54,020 nucleotides of DNA from Piscirickettsiaceae bacterium (GTDB lineage Bacteria; Pseudomonadota; Gammaproteobacteria; Nitrosococcales; Methylophagaceae): positions 1 through 54,020 of the forward strand of contig JAIBDY010000011.1 of assembly GCA_024685995.1 (NCBI GenBank). Reading direction: 5' to 3'. Below, one piece after another: positions 45,452 to 54,020 of this stretch (position 1 is its first letter; every line of letters starts with the position of its first letter). Position numbers and translations under genes: made by a program. Below the pieces are notes generated by a model that was given only the letters and a program-made list of their open reading frames with translations, was not told the origin of the DNA and did no database searches.

Positions 45452-46364
45452 CGATCGATAAGGTGTTGGCGTTGAGAAAATCCGCGACGGACATGCTACG
45501 TTTACCGGCAAGTTGTATGTCTGTAATTCTCAATACTCCCTGACCACAAGCGACATCGATACCCTTTTTATCGACCTGTACTATTTGACCGGGAGCTGCA
45601 GTGTGTGGGCTATTGATTGCTTCTGCAGAACGAATACGACACGTTTTTTGTTGCCATTGGGTTTGTGCGACAGGCCAAGGGTTAAAGGCATGAACTTGCC
45701 GTGCTATGGCTTTGGCGTTATTTTGCCAGTCTATATTGGCTTCGGCTTTTTGTAGTTTGCTTGCATAAGTACTGCACTCATGTTGCTGTATTTCGGCGTG
45801 TTGTTGCAGGGTGATGAGAGAAGGTAACGCTTTAAGTAAGGTGTTGGCACCCAAGCGTGCTAGACGGTCATGTAATTGTTGAGCGGTATCATTTTGTCCT
45901 ATTGGGCAGTGAGCGCGAGAAATAACAGGCCCAGTATCGAGCCCCGCTTCCATTTGCATAATGCAGATACCGGTTTCGGTATCGCCAGCTAAGATGGCGC
46001 GTTGAATCGGGGCAGCACCACGCCAGCGAGGTAACAATGAGGCGTGAATATTAATACACCCCAATCTGGGCGTATCGAGCACGACTTGGGGCAACAGTAG
46101 GCCATAAGCCACGACGATCATGATATCGGCTTGGTAGGCGGCTAAGGTGTCGCGATCGGCTTGTTGTTTGAAATTGTCTGGTTGTTCGACTGGAATCTGA
46201 TGATCAAGTGCAATTTGCTTAACAGGGCTAGCGGTGAGTTTTCGTCCTCGACCCGCGGGTCGATCGGGTTGGGTGTACACTGCACAAATCGTATGCTCAG
46301 TGGTCAGTAAGGCCTCGAGAGAGTGGGCTGCGAAGTCTGGCGTGCCAGCAAAAATAATACGCAT
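45435..46364 (-). CDS. fmt: Fmt, methionyl-tRNA formyltransferase
   Basis: A 309-residue enzyme that formylates initiator Met-tRNA with 10-formyl-tetrahydrofolate. MRIIFAGTPDFAAHSLEALL at the N-terminus is standard. The folate-binding motif is NIHASLLPRWRGAAPIQRAI near residues 107-126, with the essential His and Asp (AGLDTGPV near 142). The C-terminal OB-like tRNA-binding domain starts near VHAFNPWP. def lies seven bases upstream, making the def-fmt-rsmB translation-start unit. Confidence 0.97.
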   Translation of the reverse strand: MRIIFAGTPDFAAHSLEALLTTEHTICAVYTQPDRPAGRGRKLTASPVKQIALDHQIPVEQPDNFKQQADRDTLAAYQADIMIVVAYGLLLPQVVLDTPRLGCINIHASLLPRWRGAAPIQRAILAGDTETGICIMQMEAGLDTGPVISRAHCPIGQNDTAQQLHDRLARLGANTLLKALPSLITLQQHAEIQQHECSTYASKLQKAEANIDWQNNAKAIARQVHAFNPWPVAQTQWQQKTCRIRSAEAINSPHTAAPGQIVQVDKKGIDVACGQGVLRITDIQLAGKRSMSVADFLNANTLSIGEQLG

Positions 46365-46371
46365 CGCGATC

Positions 46372-46875
46372 CTAATGTTGTTGTTTTTGTTGTTTTTCGA
46401 GTCGTTTTTTAATGCGTTGGCGTTTCAAATTGCTCAAGTAATCGACGAATAGTTTGCCATCAAGGTGATCTATTTCGTGTTGAATACAGGTTGCTAATAG
46501 CTCATCAGCGTCTAATTCAAAGGGCTCGCCGTCGCGATTGAGTGCGGTGACATGAACGGTATCTGCACGACTAACGATTTCATAGGCTTCGGGAACGGAA
46601 AGACAGCCTTCTTCGTGTTCACGTTCGCCTTGTTTATGGGTGATTTCAGGATTAATAAAGACATAGGGTTCTGACTTGTCTTCTGAGATATCGATCACGA
46701 TGAGGCGTTTTTGAACATTAATTTGGGTGGCGGCAAGACCAATACCGGGTGCGGCGTACATGGTTTCGAGCATGTCATCTGCAAGTTGGCGGATATCATC
46801 TGTGACATCACCGATCGGCGTGGCTTTTTTTCGTAAGCGAGGGTCGGGAAAATGCAGTATTTGTCTTAGCGCCAT
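46372..46875 (-). CDS. def: Def, peptide deformylase
   Basis: A 167-residue iron/zinc metallopeptidase removing N-formyl groups from new proteins. The three signature motifs are intact: GIGLAATQI (about 45-53), EGCLSVPE (about 88-95, cysteine ligand) and QHEIDHLDG (about 131-139, His ligands and catalytic Glu). The last ten or so residues are lysine/glutamine-rich ([12 protein letters not shown]), an ordinary tail. It is the first gene of the leftward def-fmt-rsmB-DUF4390-ntrYX-trkA series. Confidence 0.97.
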   Translation of the reverse strand: MALRQILHFPDPRLRKKATPIGDVTDDIRQLADDMLETMYAAPGIGLAATQINVQKRLIVIDISEDKSEPYVFINPEITHKQGEREHEEGCLSVPEAYEIVSRADTVHVTALNRDGEPFELDADELLATCIQHEIDHLDGKLFVDYLSNLKRQRIKKRLEKQQKQQH

Positions 46876-46986
46876 AATAATAACCTGATCAGACTTGATT
46901 AATGTTGTGTCGGTGTATTAGTAGAGATATTGTATAAGCTGTTGCTATTGTTTTGAAATAGATCCGTAACACGACAAGTGCCAACA

Positions 46987-47009
46987 TAAAAAAGCGGCCA
47001 GTTGGCCGC
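46987..47009 (-). terminator. Rho-independent terminator of cytochrome c gene
   Basis: Read leftward, GCGGCCA and TGGCCGC pair as a seven-base GC stem with a two-base loop at 46994-47009. They are followed at once by a T run (the A's at 46988-46993). It lies 25 bases past the cytochrome stop at 47034. Confidence 0.85.
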
Positions 47010-47033
47010 CTTAATATGCTACTTAAGACCGCT

Positions 47034-47351
47034 TTATTTCATTGCGGCGTAATATGCTGCTAAGTCAGCAATATCTTGTTCAGATAGGTTCGCTGCTTGC
47101 ATTTCCATAATGGCTGCCATACCACCACTACGTTGTTTGTCTTTGTAGGCTTGCATAGATGAAACCAAATAAGCTTCGTTTTGACCTGCAAGGCTAGGAT
47201 AAGCTGGGACAGCTGCGTAGCCATCGGCACCGTGACAGGCTGCACAACTTGCTGCTTTTCCTGCGCCTGCTGCTGCGTCACCCGCTGCGATGGCCGCGTT
47301 AGTACCGAAAAGAGCGGCCAGTCCTAAGAATGTGTAGGCGATATGTTTCAT
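47034..47351 (-). CDS. Periplasmic mono-haem cytochrome c (c5/c553-like)
   Basis: A 105-residue class I cytochrome c with a Sec signal peptide (MKHIAYTFLGLAALFGTNAAIAA). The haem motif is CAACH (CXXCH) near residues 35-39. The distal methionine probably lies in RSGGMAAIMEM near 74-84, and the C-terminal helix reads LSEQDIADLAAYYAAMK. The type is a soluble electron carrier to terminal oxidase. In methylotrophs such small cytochromes can accept electrons from methanol dehydrogenase systems, though this gene alone does not show that. GGAG lies seven bases before the ATG, and the gene has its own promoter and terminator, so it is monocistronic. Confidence 0.93.
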   Translation of the reverse strand: MKHIAYTFLGLAALFGTNAAIAAGDAAAGAGKAASCAACHGADGYAAVPAYPSLAGQNEAYLVSSMQAYKDKQRSGGMAAIMEMQAANLSEQDIADLAAYYAAMK

Positions 47352-47399
47352 TTATATTCTCCAGTATACATTTTGGTTAGATATTATTTGAGATATACA

Positions 47400-47405
47400 A
47401 TTATA
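47400..47405 (-). promoter_or_regulatory. Extended -10 promoter of cytochrome c gene
   Basis: Read leftward, TGCTATAAT (47408-47400) is a perfect extended -10 element. A weak -35 (TTTAAC) lies 16 bases upstream. The expected start is near 47393, giving a leader of about 40 bases. Confidence 0.55.
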
Positions 47406-47594
47406 GCATGCTACCGTGTTGGTTAAACGTTTTTCTTGCATCATTATTGTGAGCTAAGACAAGGAAGAAGCGGTTATAGTTCACACTCTTTAGAGTTATG
47501 ATTTGCGATAGTCTTTAATAGTGTTTAGGCTTATAGCACAAAAAGTAGTATGTATATCTAAACTTGGTTTTGCTTTTCGGTTGAGGATCTATCG

Positions 47595-48626
47595 ATGATG
47601 CGTCGTTTATTTTTAAGTAGTTTGTTCATGTTGCTGTCATTCTCGGCATTGGCAGCGGATGTCGTTTTGAAGCCAAACCATCCGCAAAAGCATGTGGTTG
47701 TGCGTGGTGATACGCTTTGGGATATATCGGGCATGTTTCTTAAGTACCCATGGCATTGGCCGGATATCTGGCAAGTCAACCCTCAAATTGAAAACCCTCA
47801 CCTAATTTATCCGGGCGATGTTCTGACGTTGGTCTACCGAGATGGTAAGCCGGTGTTAGAACTGACTCGAGGACCAACCCCCTATAAAATGTCGCCCCAA
47901 GTACGTGAGATGGCGCTAGAAAAAGCGATTCCAACCATACCGCTTGATGCGCTTCGCCCCTTTTTAAGCCGACCGAATGTCGTGGGTGCTGAAGTATTAG
48001 ACCGCGCACCATACGTCGTTGCAGGAGCTGACGAACGGTTGATTTCAGGTACTGGTGACAAAGTGTATGTGCGCAAAGTGGATGAGTTGGACGGCCAACA
48101 CTATAGTATTTTCCGCGGTGGTAAGGTGTATCGCGACCCCATTACAAAGGAAATTTTAGGCTATGAAGCAATCTACACGGCAGATGCATGGTTATCTGAG
48201 ATTGCAGAGGTGTCTACAGCGGAGTTACGTAAGACAACGCGAGAAGTGTTAATCGGCGATCGCTTACTGCCCGTGGTTGATGAGGACTATGAGGCAAATT
48301 TCTACCCGCATTCGCCAGAGGATAACTTTGAAGGCCATATTATTTCGGTGTTTGATGGCGTATCGCAAGTGGGTCAATACCAAGTTGTGGTCTTGAATCG
48401 CGGGGAGCGCGAAGACTTAGAAGTCGGTCATGCTGTTTCTGTTTATCAAGCAGGAGATGTGATCAGAGATATCGTTTCCGCCGATCCGAAAGATATTGTG
48501 ACATTACCCGATGAGTATGCGGGGGTTGCGTTGGTCTTTAAAACATTTGAAAAAGTGAGTTATGCGATTGTGATGAAAGCGAACCGTGCTATCCACGTCG
48601 GCGATCGAGTGAGCGCTGCGGATTAA
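47595..48626 (+). CDS. LysM-domain secreted protein upstream of dprA
   Basis: A 343-residue protein with a signal peptide (MMRRLFLSSLFMLLSFSALAA). A LysM peptidoglycan-binding domain follows at about residues 33-80 (HVVVRGDTLWDISGMFL to HLIYPGDVLTLVY). The remainder is a beta-rich region without recognised motif (WLSEIAEVSTAELRKT, YQVVVLNRGEREDLEVGH). The same protein type lies between def and dprA in Pseudomonas (PA0020). It probably acts at the cell wall. Confidence 0.9.
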   Translation: MMRRLFLSSLFMLLSFSALAADVVLKPNHPQKHVVVRGDTLWDISGMFLKYPWHWPDIWQVNPQIENPHLIYPGDVLTLVYRDGKPVLELTRGPTPYKMSPQVREMALEKAIPTIPLDALRPFLSRPNVVGAEVLDRAPYVVAGADERLISGTGDKVYVRKVDELDGQHYSIFRGGKVYRDPITKEILGYEAIYTADAWLSEIAEVSTAELRKTTREVLIGDRLLPVVDEDYEANFYPHSPEDNFEGHIISVFDGVSQVGQYQVVVLNRGEREDLEVGHAVSVYQAGDVIRDIVSADPKDIVTLPDEYAGVALVFKTFEKVSYAIVMKANRAIHVGDRVSAAD

Positions 48627-48641
48627 GTTAGGAGCGTTGCT

Positions 48642-49757
48642 CTGACACGTTTTTCAGACGATCAACAATTATTAGCATATTGGCTGGCCCTGCACCGGAC
48701 TCCCGGTGTGGGGCCAGTTACATTTATGCGCCTTTTGACACAGTTTCCGAACTTACAAAAGCTATTTGCGAACCCACGTGCTGCTACAGGTATTTCTGAG
48801 CGTTCACTACAGGCGTTGTTAGCACCCGACTGGGATCTTATCGCTCGGGATTTAGCTTGGTTTGCGGTGCCAGGCCGAGAGATTGTGACGATTCAAGACG
48901 CACGTTACCCCCGTTTGTTGAAAGAGATTCCCGATCCGCCGAGCATATTGTTCGTTCAAGGTGATGTGAATTTATTGTCCGCTTGGCAGCTAGCAGTCGT
49001 CGGTAGTCGCAACCCTTCACCGCCTGGGCGTGATAATGCCTTTGAGTTTGCTCGCTTTTTAGCACAAGGCGGGATGACCATTACTAGTGGTTTAGCGATG
49101 GGGATCGATGCGGCAGCACATCAAGGTGCGATGGCTGTGCAAGGGAAAACGATTGCGGTGATTGGGACTGGCTTAGACCGGGTTTATCCCGCCAAACACC
49201 GTGATTTGGCGCATGACATTGCCCAGCAAGGTGCGATAGTGTCGGAGTTTGCCTTGGGGACATCGCCACGTGCGGAAAACTTTCCTAGGCGTAATCGCTT
49301 AATTAGCGGGTTGTCTTTAGGCACGCTGGTGGTGGAAGCGGCGACGCGCAGTGGCTCGTTGATTACGGCTAGAATGGCCTTAGAACAAGGTCGCGAAGTG
49401 TTTGCAATCCCAGGTTCTATTCACAACCCGTTAGCACGGGGCTGCCATCAGTTAATTCGCGAAGGCGCGAAGTTGGTGGAAACGGCGGAAGATATTGTTG
49501 AAGAATTAGGCGCGTTAGCGGGTGTGGGCGAGATGCCGGTCGAAGATGAAGCGTTAGTAGACCAAGGTTCGCAAGCTTTAGATAGCGATTATCAACTGCT
49601 GTTTGCATGTTTAGGTTATGATCCAATTGAGATCGATAGCCTAGTAACGCAAAGTGGATTGACGGCGGAGACGGTTTCATCCATGCTGTTATTACTAGAG
49701 TTAGAAGGCCAGGTGGCATCATTATCTGGTGGCCGATATGTCCGAGTAGGGCATTGA
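48642..49757 (+). CDS. dprA: DprA/Smf, DNA processing protein A
   Basis: A 371-residue protein that loads RecA on incoming single-stranded DNA in natural transformation. The Rossmann-like core has AVVGSRNPSPPGRDN (about 114-128), ITSGLAMGIDAAAHQGAM (about 146-163), IAVIGTGLDRVYPAKH (about 170-185) and NRLISGLS (about 216-223). A winged-helix tail follows near residue 310. The conserved N-terminal LLAYWLALHRTPGVGP is upstream of the first GTG at 48708, and the frame is open only to a CTG at 48642. AGGAG (48630-48634) lies seven bases before that CTG. A CUG start is therefore the best reading. Confidence 0.88.
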   Translation: MTRFSDDQQLLAYWLALHRTPGVGPVTFMRLLTQFPNLQKLFANPRAATGISERSLQALLAPDWDLIARDLAWFAVPGREIVTIQDARYPRLLKEIPDPPSILFVQGDVNLLSAWQLAVVGSRNPSPPGRDNAFEFARFLAQGGMTITSGLAMGIDAAAHQGAMAVQGKTIAVIGTGLDRVYPAKHRDLAHDIAQQGAIVSEFALGTSPRAENFPRRNRLISGLSLGTLVVEAATRSGSLITARMALEQGREVFAIPGSIHNPLARGCHQLIREGAKLVETAEDIVEELGALAGVGEMPVEDEALVDQGSQALDSDYQLLFACLGYDPIEIDSLVTQSGLTAETVSSMLLLLELEGQVASLSGGRYVRVGH

Positions 49758-49779
49758 AGCACAGAATAAGAGGAATGCA

Positions 49780-50262
49780 ATGAAAGAAAATGTGATTGAT
49801 GTGCTGTTGTATTTGTTTGAACACTACATTGATAACGACGATGCTAGCCAACCCGATAAAGCAGAACTAGAAACAGAGTTAGAAAAGGTTGGCTTCCCTG
49901 AATTGGAGATCGGTAAGGCGCTTGTTTGGTTAGAAAACATGACGATTGTCGCGGAAGCATCGGAAGATACTCCCGCGCTTGAAACCGATTTAACCATGCG
50001 TTTCTATACGGAACAAGAACTTGAATTATTGAATACCGCGTGCCGAGGGTATTTACTGTTTTTAGAGCAAGTAGGCGTGTTAGATCAGATGACGCGTGAG
50101 GTAGTCATTGAACGTGTATTAGCGCTGGGGACCGATGAGATAGATTTGGAGCAACTTAAATGGGTTGTATTAATGGTCTTGTTCTATCAACCTGGGCGAG
50201 AAGTCGCTTATGCATGGATGGAAGATTTAGTATTTGAGGATATGGAAGCGGTTATCCATTAA
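49780..50262 (+). CDS. smg: Smg (DUF494) protein
   Basis: A 160-residue protein of the DUF494/Smg family, always found next to dprA in gammaproteobacteria. It starts MKENVIDVLLYLFEHYIDND; conserved segments are LEKVGFPELEIGKALVWLEN (about 32-51) and MRFYTEQELELLNTACRGYLLFLEQVGVL (about 73-101). The C-terminus is ELDLEQLKW-like followed by a conserved VVLMVLFYQPGREVAY. AAGAGGAATG precedes the ATG. The biochemical function is not established. Confidence 0.93.
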   Translation: MKENVIDVLLYLFEHYIDNDDASQPDKAELETELEKVGFPELEIGKALVWLENMTIVAEASEDTPALETDLTMRFYTEQELELLNTACRGYLLFLEQVGVLDQMTREVVIERVLALGTDEIDLEQLKWVVLMVLFYQPGREVAYAWMEDLVFEDMEAVIH

Positions 50263-50263
50263 G

Positions 50264-50309
50264 TTGGAATGGCCTAGCTCTCCTTTATACTGCCCGTTTT
50301 TACGGGCAG
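50264..50309 (+). promoter_or_regulatory. Candidate topA promoter with palindrome over the start site
   Basis: TTGGAA (50264-50269) and TATACT (50286-50291) are 16 bases apart. A perfect eight-pair palindrome, CTGCCCGT/ACGGGCAG (50290-50309) with a TTTT loop, covers the end of the -10 and the expected start site. No T run follows it, so it is not a standard terminator. Confidence 0.4.
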
Positions 50310-50349
50310 CGTTGTATAAAAAAACCGTCATTTTGGTAAGAATAAAAAT

Positions 50350-52632
50350 ATGGGCAGTAAATTAGTCATAGTAGAATCGCCGGCCAAGGCCAAAACAATC
50401 CAAAAGTATTTGGGTAAGGATGTTGAGGTGCTAGCATCCTATGGACACGTTCGCGATTTGTTGCCAAAAGAAGGCGCTGTTGATACTGCGAATGATTTTG
50501 CGATGAAATATCAAATCATTGATCGCAATAGTAAACATGTCGATGCCATAGCAAAAGCGATGAGAAAAGCCGATGTACTATATCTCGCAACGGATCCGGA
50601 TAGAGAGGGAGAGGCGATTTCTTGGCATTTATATGAGCTGTTAAAAAAACGCGGCACATTAAAAAATAAAGAGACACACCGTGTTGTCTTCCACGAAATA
50701 ACCAAACAAGCGGTCAACGATGCGGTGGCCAACCCCCGCGAATTATCGATGGATATGGTCAATGCACAACAAGCACGCCGAGCGTTAGATTATTTGGTTG
50801 GGTTTACCCTGTCGCCTTTGCTCTGGAAAAAGGTTCGTCGTGGCTTGTCTGCTGGACGTGTTCAGAGCCCTGCATTGAGAATGATCGTTGAGCGCGAGCT
50901 TGAAATAGAGGCGTTTAAACCCAAAGAATATTGGACGATTGAGGCCGATGTAGCTCTAAAAAAAGCGACATTTGAAGCCAAGCTGACCCATTTTGAAGGT
51001 AAGAAATTAGCGCAGTTCACGATTAATAATGAAACGGGTTCTGCCAAAGCTGTTGCGGTATTGACTAAAGCGGCCGATGGTAAATTATTGGTAACCAATG
51101 TCAGTAAAAAACAACGCAAGCGTAACCCTGCGGCACCGTTTACCACGTCGACATTACAACAAGAAGCGTCGCGTAAATTAGGGTTTGGTGCCCAACGTAC
51201 GATGAGCGTGGCGCAACAGCTTTATGAAGGTGTGGATACCGGCGATGGGGCTGTGGGCTTGATTACCTATATGCGTACCGACTCGGTGTCTTTAGCAAAT
51301 GAAGCTATCGATGAACTACGTGGTTTTATTGCGGAAAAATATGGTGCGACAGCAGTGCCAAAGACTGCACAAGTGTATAAAACTAAATCCAAAAATGCCC
51401 AAGAGGCACATGAGGCGGTTCGCCCAACCTCAATCTTACGCACGCCAGAGTCATTAAAGTCTTACCTGCCGGCGGATCAGCTTAAGTTATACACCTTGAT
51501 TTGGCAACGTACAGTGGCGAGTCAGATGGTTCATGCCACGATGAATACGGTTGCAGTTGACTTAGGATGTGGTGCCGGCAATACCTTCCGTGCCAATGGC
51601 TCAACGGTGGTTAATCCAGGGTTTATGAGTGTTTATCTTGAAGGTAAAGATGACTCCAAATCAGATAAAGATGAACGCATTTTGCCACCGATGGAGGTGG
51701 GTGATGTAGTTGACTTGAAAGCGATCCGCCCCGAGCAGCATTTTACCGAACCACCGCCGCGTTATAGTGAGGCAAGCTTGGTTCGTAGTTTGGAAGAGCA
51801 TGATATTGGTCGTCCTTCAACGTATGCCAGTATTATCTCGACCCTATTACAGCGTGAATACGTTGAGTTAGAGAAAAAACGCTTTCACCCCACCGATGTC
51901 GGCCGCGTTGTCGGTAAGTTCTTAGTCGAACATTTTACCCAATATGTCGATTATGACTTTACGGCTCATTTAGAAGATGACCTTGATGCGGTATCGCGCG
52001 GTGAAAAAGAATGGGTACCATTGCTTAGAAATTTTTGGGGTCCATTTAAAGCGCAGGTTGAAACGAAAGATAAAGAAGTCCAGCGTAGCGATGTGACACA
52101 AGAACTATTGGATGAAGATTGTCCAAAATGTGGCAAAAAGTTATCAAGCCGCTTAGGTCGAAGCGGTCGCTTTATTGGTTGTACAGCCTATCCAGAATGC
52201 GATTACACCCGAAATATTGATGGTGAAGAAACGACGGCCAGTGAGCCAGAAGTGGTGGCAGATCGAAAATGTCCGAAATGCGAATCGGATTTATGGGTAC
52301 GCACGGGTAAATATGGCAAGTTTATTGGTTGCAGTAGCTATCCTAAATGTAAACATATTGAATCATTAGAGCAGCCGACCAATACTGGTGTTGAATGTCC
52401 GCAATGTAAAAAAGGTGAGATTCTGACGCGTAAATCACGACGAGGTAAGATTTTCTATTCTTGCTCTGGTTACCCAGACTGTGACTATGCGTTATGGAAT
52501 GAGCCGGTTAAAGAAGCGTGCCCAGATTGTGATTGGCCGATATTGACGATTAAAACCACAAAAAGTCGTGGTACCGAAAAAGTGTGCCCACAAAAAGGTT
52601 GCGGCTATACCGAAAAAGTGGAGTCTAGTTAA
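50350..52632 (+). CDS. topA: DNA topoisomerase I
   Basis: A 760-residue type IA topoisomerase that relaxes negative supercoils. The Toprim domain starts [14 protein letters not shown] and continues [11 protein letters not shown] near 77. The catalytic tyrosine is Y307 in LITYMRTDS. The C-terminal part contains four zinc-ribbon units with paired cysteines ([40 protein letters not shown] and CPDCD/CPQKGC). It is somewhat shorter than E. coli TopA (865). Its end overlaps the convergent yaiI gene by four bases. Confidence 0.97.
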   Translation: MGSKLVIVESPAKAKTIQKYLGKDVEVLASYGHVRDLLPKEGAVDTANDFAMKYQIIDRNSKHVDAIAKAMRKADVLYLATDPDREGEAISWHLYELLKKRGTLKNKETHRVVFHEITKQAVNDAVANPRELSMDMVNAQQARRALDYLVGFTLSPLLWKKVRRGLSAGRVQSPALRMIVERELEIEAFKPKEYWTIEADVALKKATFEAKLTHFEGKKLAQFTINNETGSAKAVAVLTKAADGKLLVTNVSKKQRKRNPAAPFTTSTLQQEASRKLGFGAQRTMSVAQQLYEGVDTGDGAVGLITYMRTDSVSLANEAIDELRGFIAEKYGATAVPKTAQVYKTKSKNAQEAHEAVRPTSILRTPESLKSYLPADQLKLYTLIWQRTVASQMVHATMNTVAVDLGCGAGNTFRANGSTVVNPGFMSVYLEGKDDSKSDKDERILPPMEVGDVVDLKAIRPEQHFTEPPPRYSEASLVRSLEEHDIGRPSTYASIISTLLQREYVELEKKRFHPTDVGRVVGKFLVEHFTQYVDYDFTAHLEDDLDAVSRGEKEWVPLLRNFWGPFKAQVETKDKEVQRSDVTQELLDEDCPKCGKKLSSRLGRSGRFIGCTAYPECDYTRNIDGEETTASEPEVVADRKCPKCESDLWVRTGKYGKFIGCSSYPKCKHIESLEQPTNTGVECPQCKKGEILTRKSRRGKIFYSCSGYPDCDYALWNEPVKEACPDCDWPILTIKTTKSRGTEKVCPQKGCGYTEKVESS

Positions 52633-53084
52633 GCTTTAGCCTGCTGGGTCAAAATCTTGTCTAGTTGATCGGCAAAGGTTTTGCGATCGTTTTGGTTTAA
52701 TGCGGGAGGGCCGCCAGTATCGACGCCACTTGAGCGTAGACTATCCATAAAGTCTCGCATGGTTAATCGGGCTTTGATATTGGCGATGGTATACAGCTCG
52801 CCTCGCGGACTTAAGACGGTGGCGCCTTTTTCTATCGCTTCTGCGGCCAACGGTATGTCACTGCTGATCACTAAATCGCCGCCTTCTACACGTTTAACAA
52901 TTTCATCATCCGCGACATCAAAACCTTTGGTCACTTGATAATGCGTGATGTATTGCGAAGGCGGGATCCGCATCGCATGGTTGGCGATCAATGTCGTTTG
53001 GGTTTGGGTGCGTTCGGCAGCCCGAAATAAAATATCTTTTATCACGACGGGGCAAGCATCGGCATCGACCCAAATTTTCATCAC
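52629..53084 (-). CDS. YaiI/YqxD-family (DUF188) protein
   Basis: A 151-residue protein with a PIN-like fold. The sequence [22 protein letters not shown] (about residues 2-23) carries the family's invariant DADACPV. Other conserved segments are DVADDEIV near 56, [16 protein letters not shown] near 69-84 and [17 protein letters not shown] near 111-127. The function is not established, although the fold resembles nucleases. The stop overlaps topA by four bases and the gene starts one base after purK's stop, so purK and yaiI may be co-transcribed. Confidence 0.9.
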   Translation of the reverse strand: MMKIWVDADACPVVIKDILFRAAERTQTQTTLIANHAMRIPPSQYITHYQVTKGFDVADDEIVKRVEGGDLVISSDIPLAAEAIEKGATVLSPRGELYTIANIKARLTMRDFMDSLRSSGVDTGGPPALNQNDRKTFADQLDKILTQQAKA

Positions 53085-54020
53085 TTATTCAGCCTTTAAT
53101 CGTTCAAAGCTGCTGTTAGCAATCTGCATCGCTTGCTCGGTGGATTTTGCCAAGACATTAAAGTGGCCCATTTTTCGGCCGACACGGGCTTCTTGTTTGC
53201 CATATAGGTGTAATTTATTGTTGGGCACCGATAATAGGCTATCCCAGTGGGGTTCACTCTGACCCCAAACATCGCCAAGTAGATTGATCATGACGACGGG
53301 CGTTATTAATTCACAATGACCTGAAGGCAGATTACACAGCATACGAACTTGTTGTTCAAATTGTGATGTTTCACAGGCATCTAACGTGAAATGGCCAGAA
53401 TTATGAGGTCTGGGTGCGATTTCATTGGCAATAATATCGCCTTCTTTTGAGATGAAAAATTCCACCGCCATGGTACCGACATAGTTCAGCCCTTCGGCAA
53501 TTTTATCGGCGATCTCCATGATAGCCTGTGCTTGTGATTCATTCATGGTGCTTGGTACAGTGGTGCTGTGCAGAATACCATTGATATGGACATTTTCAGC
53601 GATAGGGAAATTGGTAATATCACCTAATTGACTACGGGCTAAAACCGCGGATACTTCGCGATCTAGATTAATACGTTGTTCGAGCACACACTCGGCTTGA
53701 TTTAAAGCGGCGAAAGCGTGTTTGATATCGTCCAAGCTGTGACAAACGACTTGGCCTTTGCCATCGTAACCAAAATTAGCGAGCTTTAAGATGGCGGGCA
53801 GTTGAATTTGACCTGCAACTTTAGCGATATCTGCTTCAGAGCGAATGGCTAAGAACGGCGCAACAGCAATATCGAGCGATACCAGGAACTCTTTTTCGAC
53901 AATACGGTTTTGGGTTTTGGCTAATGCGGCCGAAGAGGGATGTACGACGGTTCTCGTTTCAAGAAAAGCCAGTGTGGTTGCAGGAATATTTTCAAATTCA
54001 GTTGTGACCGCATCGCAAGC
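53085..54020 (-). CDS. purK: PurK, N5-carboxyaminoimidazole ribonucleotide synthase (5' end outside window)
   Basis: The frame runs leftward from the window's right edge and is open throughout, so the ATG-initiated 216-residue stretch is only its C-terminal part. At the edge it reads CDAVTTEFENIPATTLAFLE, typical of PurK, followed by KTQNRIVEKEFL and LKLANFGYDGKGQVV (ATP-grasp domain). Further on are EVSAVLARS, NEIAPRPHNSGHFTLDA and FNVLAKS. PurK is an ATP-grasp enzyme that carboxylates AIR in purine synthesis. About 311 residues are present; about 60 N-terminal ones and the likely partner purE lie to the right. Confidence 0.95.
   Translation of the reverse strand, partial: ACDAVTTEFENIPATTLAFLETRTVVHPSSAALAKTQNRIVEKEFLVSLDIAVAPFLAIRSEADIAKVAGQIQLPAILKLANFGYDGKGQVVCHSLDDIKHAFAALNQAECVLEQRINLDREVSAVLARSQLGDITNFPIAENVHINGILHSTTVPSTMNESQAQAIMEIADKIAEGLNYVGTMAVEFFISKEGDIIANEIAPRPHNSGHFTLDACETSQFEQQVRMLCNLPSGHCELITPVVMINLLGDVWGQSEPHWDSLLSVPNNKLHLYGKQEARVGRKMGHFNVLAKSTEQAMQIANSSFERLKAE

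Noticed and set aside
1-54020. CRISPR arrays, insertion sequences, prophage, toxin-antitoxin pairs
   Set aside because: I looked for spaced repeats, transposase motifs and short paired genes and saw none.

Overview
The window is 54 kb of bacterial chromosome of moderate base composition, densely packed with housekeeping genes. It looks like a gammaproteobacterial methylotroph, most likely Methylophaga or a relative. The strongest clue is a four-gene fhcBADC cluster (formyltransferase/hydrolase complex of tetrahydromethanopterin-linked formaldehyde oxidation). The gene blocks hisA-F-I-E/tatABC, argS/SPOR, trkA/rsmB/fmt/def/lysM/dprA and yqgE/ruvX/pyrR/pyrB/pyrC' have the gammaproteobacterial arrangement familiar from Pseudomonas. 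The genus is an inference from gene content; no marker such as 16S rRNA is present.

Layout. 1-5.0 kb: end of a histidine operon (hisA, 5'-truncated by the window, then hisF, hisI, hisE), a HIT hydrolase, the Tat translocase, and small genes. 5.0-5.8 kb: folA and a 305-bp AT-rich gap with three perfect DnaA boxes within 43 bp, followed by priA. Hand-sampled codon third positions switch strand bias at this gap, so it is a candidate chromosomal replication origin. 8-11.8 kb: glutamate dehydrogenase, argS and an FtsN-like SPOR protein. 11.9-16.6 kb: fhcBADC, with fructose-1,6-bisphosphatase just beyond. 18-29 kb: an RND exporter, an amine oxidase with a short-chain dehydrogenase, a retropepsin-like protease, a DEAD-box helicase, a periplasmic metallo-beta-lactamase-fold protein, a PhnA protein, YcaO, a small K+ channel-like protein and an SMR transporter. 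29.4-31 kb is the least constrained part: a frameshifted gene, an orphan membrane protein, a 396-bp gap and tRNA-Asp. 31-35 kb: a copper module (small His/Cys/Met-rich secreted protein plus a multicopper oxidase fused to a C-terminal outer-membrane-like domain), a HAD hydrolase and two small lipoproteins, one of them a DUF3012 gene shorter than usual ORF cut-offs. 35-46.9 kb: one long leftward series: pyrimidine genes, trkA, ntrX/ntrY, DUF4390, rsmB, fmt, def. 47-54 kb: cytochrome c, then rightward lysM, dprA, smg, topA, and leftward yaiI and purK (truncated by the window).

How the parts work together. FhcBADC takes formyl-tetrahydromethanopterin from formaldehyde oxidation to formate, and FBPase can serve the sugar-phosphate rearrangements of one-carbon assimilation. 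The def/fmt/rsmB group serves translation start and ribosome modification. The pyrR/pyrB/pyrC' group makes and regulates pyrimidines. The rest is mostly DNA maintenance (priA, dprA, topA), protein export and ion homeostasis.

No insertion sequence, prophage, CRISPR array or toxin-antitoxin pair was seen. The points most worth follow-up are the origin-like gap at 5.5-5.8 kb, an NtrX that has lost the sigma-54 and ATPase motifs, the multicopper oxidase-barrel fusion, the single-base frameshifted gene at 29.4-29.8 kb and the apparent CUG start of dprA.
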